NCBI RefSeq assembly: GCF_015732155.1
Contig: NZ_WIQK01000001.1
Span: 2,428,001 to 2,492,000 of the forward strand
Length of the DNA stretch: 64,000 nucleotides
Source of the DNA: Pectinatus sottacetonis
Lineage (GTDB): Bacteria; Bacillota; Negativicutes; Selenomonadales; Selenomonadaceae
Direction: 5' to 3'
This document shows, one piece after another, positions 60,941 to 64,000 of the stretch. Under the pieces are notes generated by a model that was not told the DNA's origin, did not search any database, and worked only from the letters and a program-made list of their open reading frames with translations. Each line of letters starts with the position of its first letter. Within the stretch, counting starts at the first letter, position 1. A program made the position numbers and the translations under genes.

Positions 60941-62845
60941 TTATTTTTCTACTCCGTATTTTTTTATGTAGCGATAAAGTGTTACACGGCTTACGCCGAG
61001 AAGATTGGCAAGACGACTGACATTTCCCCCGGCTGATTGCCAAGCTCTTACGAATATATCTTTATCCTCTTTCCATTTACTGCTAGGTTTTATATTGCCC
61101 ATGAGATTGATATTTTCTGCCTTTATAATATTACCCTGAGTATTGAGAACAGCATTTTCTATTACTCCCTGCAGTTGTTTTATATTTCCCGGCCAATCAT
61201 ATTCAGATAATATTTTCAAAGCAGCATTATCCAGCTGTTTTGGTGATATTTTATGTTGAGTGGTCAATTCATTTAAAATACTTTTAGAAAGAAGTGAAAT
61301 ATCCTCACGTCGGCTTCTGAGTGGAGGTAAGTGGATAATACTGCGGGACACGATCTCGAATAATTTTTTATCAAATAGATCTTTTTCACATAAACGGCGC
61401 AAATTACCATCTGATGAAGCGATGATTCTTACATTGATACTTCTTTCAATTTCTTCACCTATGCGATATATTTTTTTATCATGCAGAGCTTCTGCTAATT
61501 TTTCTGCTATTGAAATGGGCAGTTTTTCTATTTCATCCATAAGCAGAGTACCACCACTGGCTAATTCTAGTTTACCAGGATGACTTACTTCTTTTCCTGT
61601 TTTTGCACCGAATAATTCTTGCTCCAAAAGTTCTGGCGGAACATCACCACAGTTGAGGGAAATAAGAGGACCATTAGATCTGGCTCCGGCCATATGGATT
61701 CCATGAGCTAGCCGTTGTTTACCGGTACCTGGTTCTCCTTGTAGTAAAATATGATTATTCTTTTTTGCTGCTCGTAGTGCACGTTCTTTCATTAGTTTAC
61801 AGGCCGGACTGATCCCGACAATTGTGTCAAGACTGTATTTAGCTGTATATCCGGCTGCATGTGCGACAAGCATGCGCAGATCCTCAATAGGCATTGTTAC
61901 TGTAACGACACTGTTTATTTCATTATCAAGCTCATCTTTTATTGGCACAACTGTTGTTATATCTTCATAAGTCTTGACTTGTGTTGTCCATGTAACTTCC
62001 TGGTTGGTACAGGCTGCGCCGCTGAATCCCTTGTAAATAGGAGTGTGTTTATAGTTTAATACGACTTCATTAAGATTGAGGGTTTTATCTTTATCAATAG
62101 CGCCTATACCGGCAAGACGACTTATGCCAAGCTTATTGGCGTAAGCAACATCACCATTTTTTAAGATGTGATATACAGCAAAAGGAGTCGCATCAAGTAT
62201 AGCTTCCTGTGCCTGAAGCGACATTTTTTGTTTTAAGTGAATCTCCATAGCTGTTTTCATTGACATGAGAAGTGAAATAGTTGCATCTTGGGGCAGCTTG
62301 TCATAGTCCCTGCTTAAAATGGTTATAATATATCCGGTTTCACCGCAGACAGATACAGGAGCAGCTCCTGAGTCACAGTCGTGATGGGCCTTTAGCCATA
62401 TTTCTGGCCCAAAAGCCCAGAATAAACTTTTGTATTTGGCAGCTATATTGGCGCTGAAGGTGCCTACATTTTCAAGTTTGAGACTTACGCCCTCAATTTT
62501 TTTTGAAAGCAAGCGATTATAAGGGGAGGAATAATTTTTTAGAACAGTACATTCACTATCTAGCAGCAGTAAACATAGATCATATTCCTGAAGAAAATCT
62601 TTAATACCATCAGTAAAATCCTGCATATATTCTATGGCGGCACGATGGCGTTTTTGTAATAATTTTAAAGAATCTTTATCAAGGCTTTTTAAATCATTGA
62701 ATTTTTTAATTGATATGTTAAGTTCCCGACTTTTTTTCCACGATTCAGCAATCCACGGATGAACATTAGGATCAATTATTCCTGTTTCTGTAAACATATT
62801 ATAATAAGTCGCTAATTTATTTCTATTGCGATTTTGTCTAATCAT
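60941..62845 (-). CDS. GAF/PAS-AAA+-Fis regulator lacking GAFTGA (AcoR/TyrR-like)
   Basis: A 634-residue regulator from ATG 62845. The N-terminal region has the AcoR-like HPWIAESWKKSRE and a GAF-like part, a PAS domain (about 220-330), then an AAA+ domain with Walker A GEPGTGKQ and Walker B GGTLLMDEIEKL. The C-terminal Fis HTH reads RLANLLGVSRVTLYRYIKKY. The place of the sigma-54-contacting GAFTGA loop reads GAKTGKEVSH and is shorter, so activation through sigma-54 is doubtful. The frame extends to a TTG at 62890, but that part contains an inverted repeat and no ribosome site fits. Targets unknown. Confidence 0.85.
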   Translation of the reverse strand: MIRQNRNRNKLATYYNMFTETGIIDPNVHPWIAESWKKSRELNISIKKFNDLKSLDKDSLKLLQKRHRAAIEYMQDFTDGIKDFLQEYDLCLLLLDSECTVLKNYSSPYNRLLSKKIEGVSLKLENVGTFSANIAAKYKSLFWAFGPEIWLKAHHDCDSGAAPVSVCGETGYIITILSRDYDKLPQDATISLLMSMKTAMEIHLKQKMSLQAQEAILDATPFAVYHILKNGDVAYANKLGISRLAGIGAIDKDKTLNLNEVVLNYKHTPIYKGFSGAACTNQEVTWTTQVKTYEDITTVVPIKDELDNEINSVVTVTMPIEDLRMLVAHAAGYTAKYSLDTIVGISPACKLMKERALRAAKKNNHILLQGEPGTGKQRLAHGIHMAGARSNGPLISLNCGDVPPELLEQELFGAKTGKEVSHPGKLELASGGTLLMDEIEKLPISIAEKLAEALHDKKIYRIGEEIERSINVRIIASSDGNLRRLCEKDLFDKKLFEIVSRSIIHLPPLRSRREDISLLSKSILNELTTQHKISPKQLDNAALKILSEYDWPGNIKQLQGVIENAVLNTQGNIIKAENINLMGNIKPSSKWKEDKDIFVRAWQSAGGNVSRLANLLGVSRVTLYRYIKKYGVEK

Positions 62846-62852
62846 TAGTATT

Positions 62853-62878
62853 TTTGCGCTGTATATATTTAGCGCAAA
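62853..62878. promoter_or_regulatory. Inverted repeat at the start of the Fis-type regulator gene
   Basis: TTTGCGCT (62853-62860) and AGCGCAAA (62871-62878), 10 bp apart, just upstream of ATG 62845. A candidate operator, perhaps for autoregulation, or a 5' hairpin. Confidence 0.5.
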
Positions 62879-63121
62879 TGTACACCTCAATTCTATATTT
62901 TTGTAAAGTTAAAACTAATATGTTATATTGTATCAAGCATTATGAAAAGTATCAATCTATATTTACAAAAAAAGGTAATTTTATCATAATAAAAAATATT
63001 TAGTTTGATTTTAAAGTATATCAGCATATATAAAATATTTATTGAGATGCTTAAAATCATCCTGAAATAAGTATCTATTTATGCTATAATAAAAAAAATA
63101 GAACAAAAAGGAATGGTGCCG

Positions 63122-63451
63122 ATGTCACGATACTCCAAACGTATCAGTGAAAAAATTGAAAGGACTAAAAAATCTGCTGATCCCCCTGTAAAAAAACCAG
63201 GCCGTGATATTGTATTAATAATACTTATATGCATTAATTTTATTTTTTTACTTATTGGTTGGCCGCAGTTGGCAGTTGTTGATAGAGCTATATATATATT
63301 ACTTGAAGGAGCTTTATTGTCAATTTATGCACAGCGGCACGCAAAAATCAGTGATGCTGCTATTGATAAGGTAAAATATTTAAGCTTCATTTTTATGGGG
63401 TTAGCACTTTTATTGTTTATATATAGTTGCTATGTACGTTATATTAAGTAA
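63122..63451 (+). CDS. Small membrane protein of unknown function
   Basis: A 109-residue protein. A basic cytosolic N-terminus (SKRISEKIERTKKSADPP, about 30 residues) is followed by three hydrophobic helices (about 31-50, 54-72, 85-104). ATG 63122 is 9 bp after AAGGA; the ATG at 63113 abuts it. No family recognised. It stands alone between the divergent regulator and a terminator next to dnaX. Confidence 0.55.
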   Translation: MSRYSKRISEKIERTKKSADPPVKKPGRDIVLIILICINFIFLLIGWPQLAVVDRAIYILLEGALLSIYAQRHAKISDAAIDKVKYLSFIFMGLALLLFIYSCYVRYIK

Positions 63452-63555
63452 TTTTATAGAGGATATAAAGGAATATTTTATTTGTAATAGGCAGTATTTC
63501 GTTTTTATGAAGCTGGTGTTTGATAGACGTTAGTTCATTATGGGGTGTTAATAAA

Positions 63556-63595
63556 AAACTAAGCAGCTATTCTAGTGGATAGCTGCTTAGTCTTT
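63556..63595. terminator. Bidirectional terminator overlapping the dnaX stop
   Basis: ACTAAGCAGCTAT (63558-63570) pairs with ATAGCTGCTTAGT (63579-63591), 8-nt loop, T/A tracts on both sides. The stop codon of dnaX (63587-63589) lies in the stem. Confidence 0.8.
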
Positions 63596-64000
63596 ATTTT
63601 TTTCATCAATAATATTATTGCCAAAAATATTGACAGCAGCCTGCAGGCGTTTTTTTTCTTCAGCGTTTAAAGTATTACCAGTTTCGTTTAGTGGCGAGGG
63701 TATTACTTTTTTCTTTTCAGCAGGAGCTGTTGTTTTGGGAACAGATGGAATAACGCTGCTATCCATCATACAAACAAGCTTGATATTTTTACCGGTTTTA
63801 GCAAATAATATTTTTTCAATTAAACTGCTATAGTCAGCACGTTCTGTACGTGCTTTTAAGAAAGGAGCTTTAAATGATAAAATAAGCTGATTGTTTTCTA
63901 TACTCTGCGGCTGTGCCTTTTCGATGCAGGCTAATGTGGGAATTTTATGTTGTACTCTGAGTTCATTAATTACCATCTGCCATATAGATGCTGTATCAGC
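63587..64000 (-). CDS. dnaX: DNA polymerase III subunit gamma/tau (C-terminal part)
   Basis: The gene runs off the right edge; the frame is open beyond the internal ATG at 63976 (preceding residues ADTASIWQ). The visible 137 residues are the variable tau tail: an alpha/beta part with VINELRVQHKIPTLACIEKAQ and LILSFKAPFLKARTE, then a Pro/Lys-rich linker and a short C-terminal helix AEEKKRLQAAVNIFGNNII. This matches the tail of Firmicute DnaX with moderate certainty; the ATPase core is outside. ybaB and recR, its usual neighbours, are at 47.6-48.5 kb. Confidence 0.75.
   Translation of the reverse strand, partial: ADTASIWQMVINELRVQHKIPTLACIEKAQPQSIENNQLILSFKAPFLKARTERADYSSLIEKILFAKTGKNIKLVCMMDSSVIPSVPKTTAPAEKKKVIPSPLNETGNTLNAEEKKRLQAAVNIFGNNIIDEKNKD

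Overview
The window is low-GC DNA packed with genes on both strands, with Shine-Dalgarno sites near AGGAGG and sigma-A type promoters throughout. Gene content (BofA-family protein beside recR and ybaB, a CIRCE element, class I fructose-bisphosphate aldolase, MutS-MutL with CPHGRP-type MutL, type III pantothenate kinase, Rrf2 regulator beside mnmA) points to a Firmicute. The style of the paired GGGtGRT and scaffold genes and of the polyamine genes fits an anaerobic Negativicute (Selenomonas, Pectinatus or Megamonas-like). That placement is inference; no rRNA is present to confirm it.

Layout. 1-9.2 kb: end of an Fe-S scaffold-like gene with its GGGtGRT partner, pyruvate kinase, htpG behind a perfect CIRCE operator, dut-rarA, an IscR-like Rrf2 regulator and mnmA. 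9.3-14.6 kb: HutD-like and RpiR-like genes, a zinc-ribbon membrane protein, a polysaccharide deacetylase, an unknown zinc-binding-like protein and a GH18 protein. 14.6-20.5 kb: a polyamine biosynthesis cluster speD-speA-speE-speB behind a long structured leader. Here speD is cut by an intact ISAs1-family insertion with perfect 18-bp ends and a 9-bp target duplication. 20.5-26.8 kb: dapA, an M16C peptidase, an M48 peptidase, a lipoprotein-like protein, a decayed AraC fragment and a 130-bp nested palindrome. 26.8-35.5 kb: potABCD, aldehyde dehydrogenase and putrescine aminotransferase (uptake and oxidation of putrescine), then aspartase. 35.5-40.4 kb: small envelope proteins, a two-subunit UxaA-type dehydratase, a decayed DeoR regulator and larB.

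40.5-48.6 kb: miaB-mutS-mutL-methyltransferase, then bofA, recR and ybaB on the other strand. 48.7-54.3 kb: a 7TM-GGDEF diguanylate cyclase, a ferritin-like/VIT1 transporter, small exported proteins, aldolase and a CBS protein. 54.5-57.7 kb: dusB, coaX and birA. 57.9-64 kb: a second polysaccharide deacetylase, a thiamine salvage operon (thiM, thiamine-binding protein, thiE) behind a TPP riboswitch, a PAS-AAA-Fis regulator lacking GAFTGA, and the 3' end of dnaX.

How it fits together. Arginine decarboxylase, agmatinase and spermidine synthase could make putrescine and spermidine, but the decarboxylated-SAM step is broken by the insertion. The Pot importer and putrescine degradation genes, about 6 kb away, could then dominate polyamine balance. 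No CRISPR array, phage or clear defence system is visible. The most interesting unexplained signals are non-coding: a dispersed hairpin repeat (two copies in opposite orientation), the 130-bp palindrome, and the speD leader.
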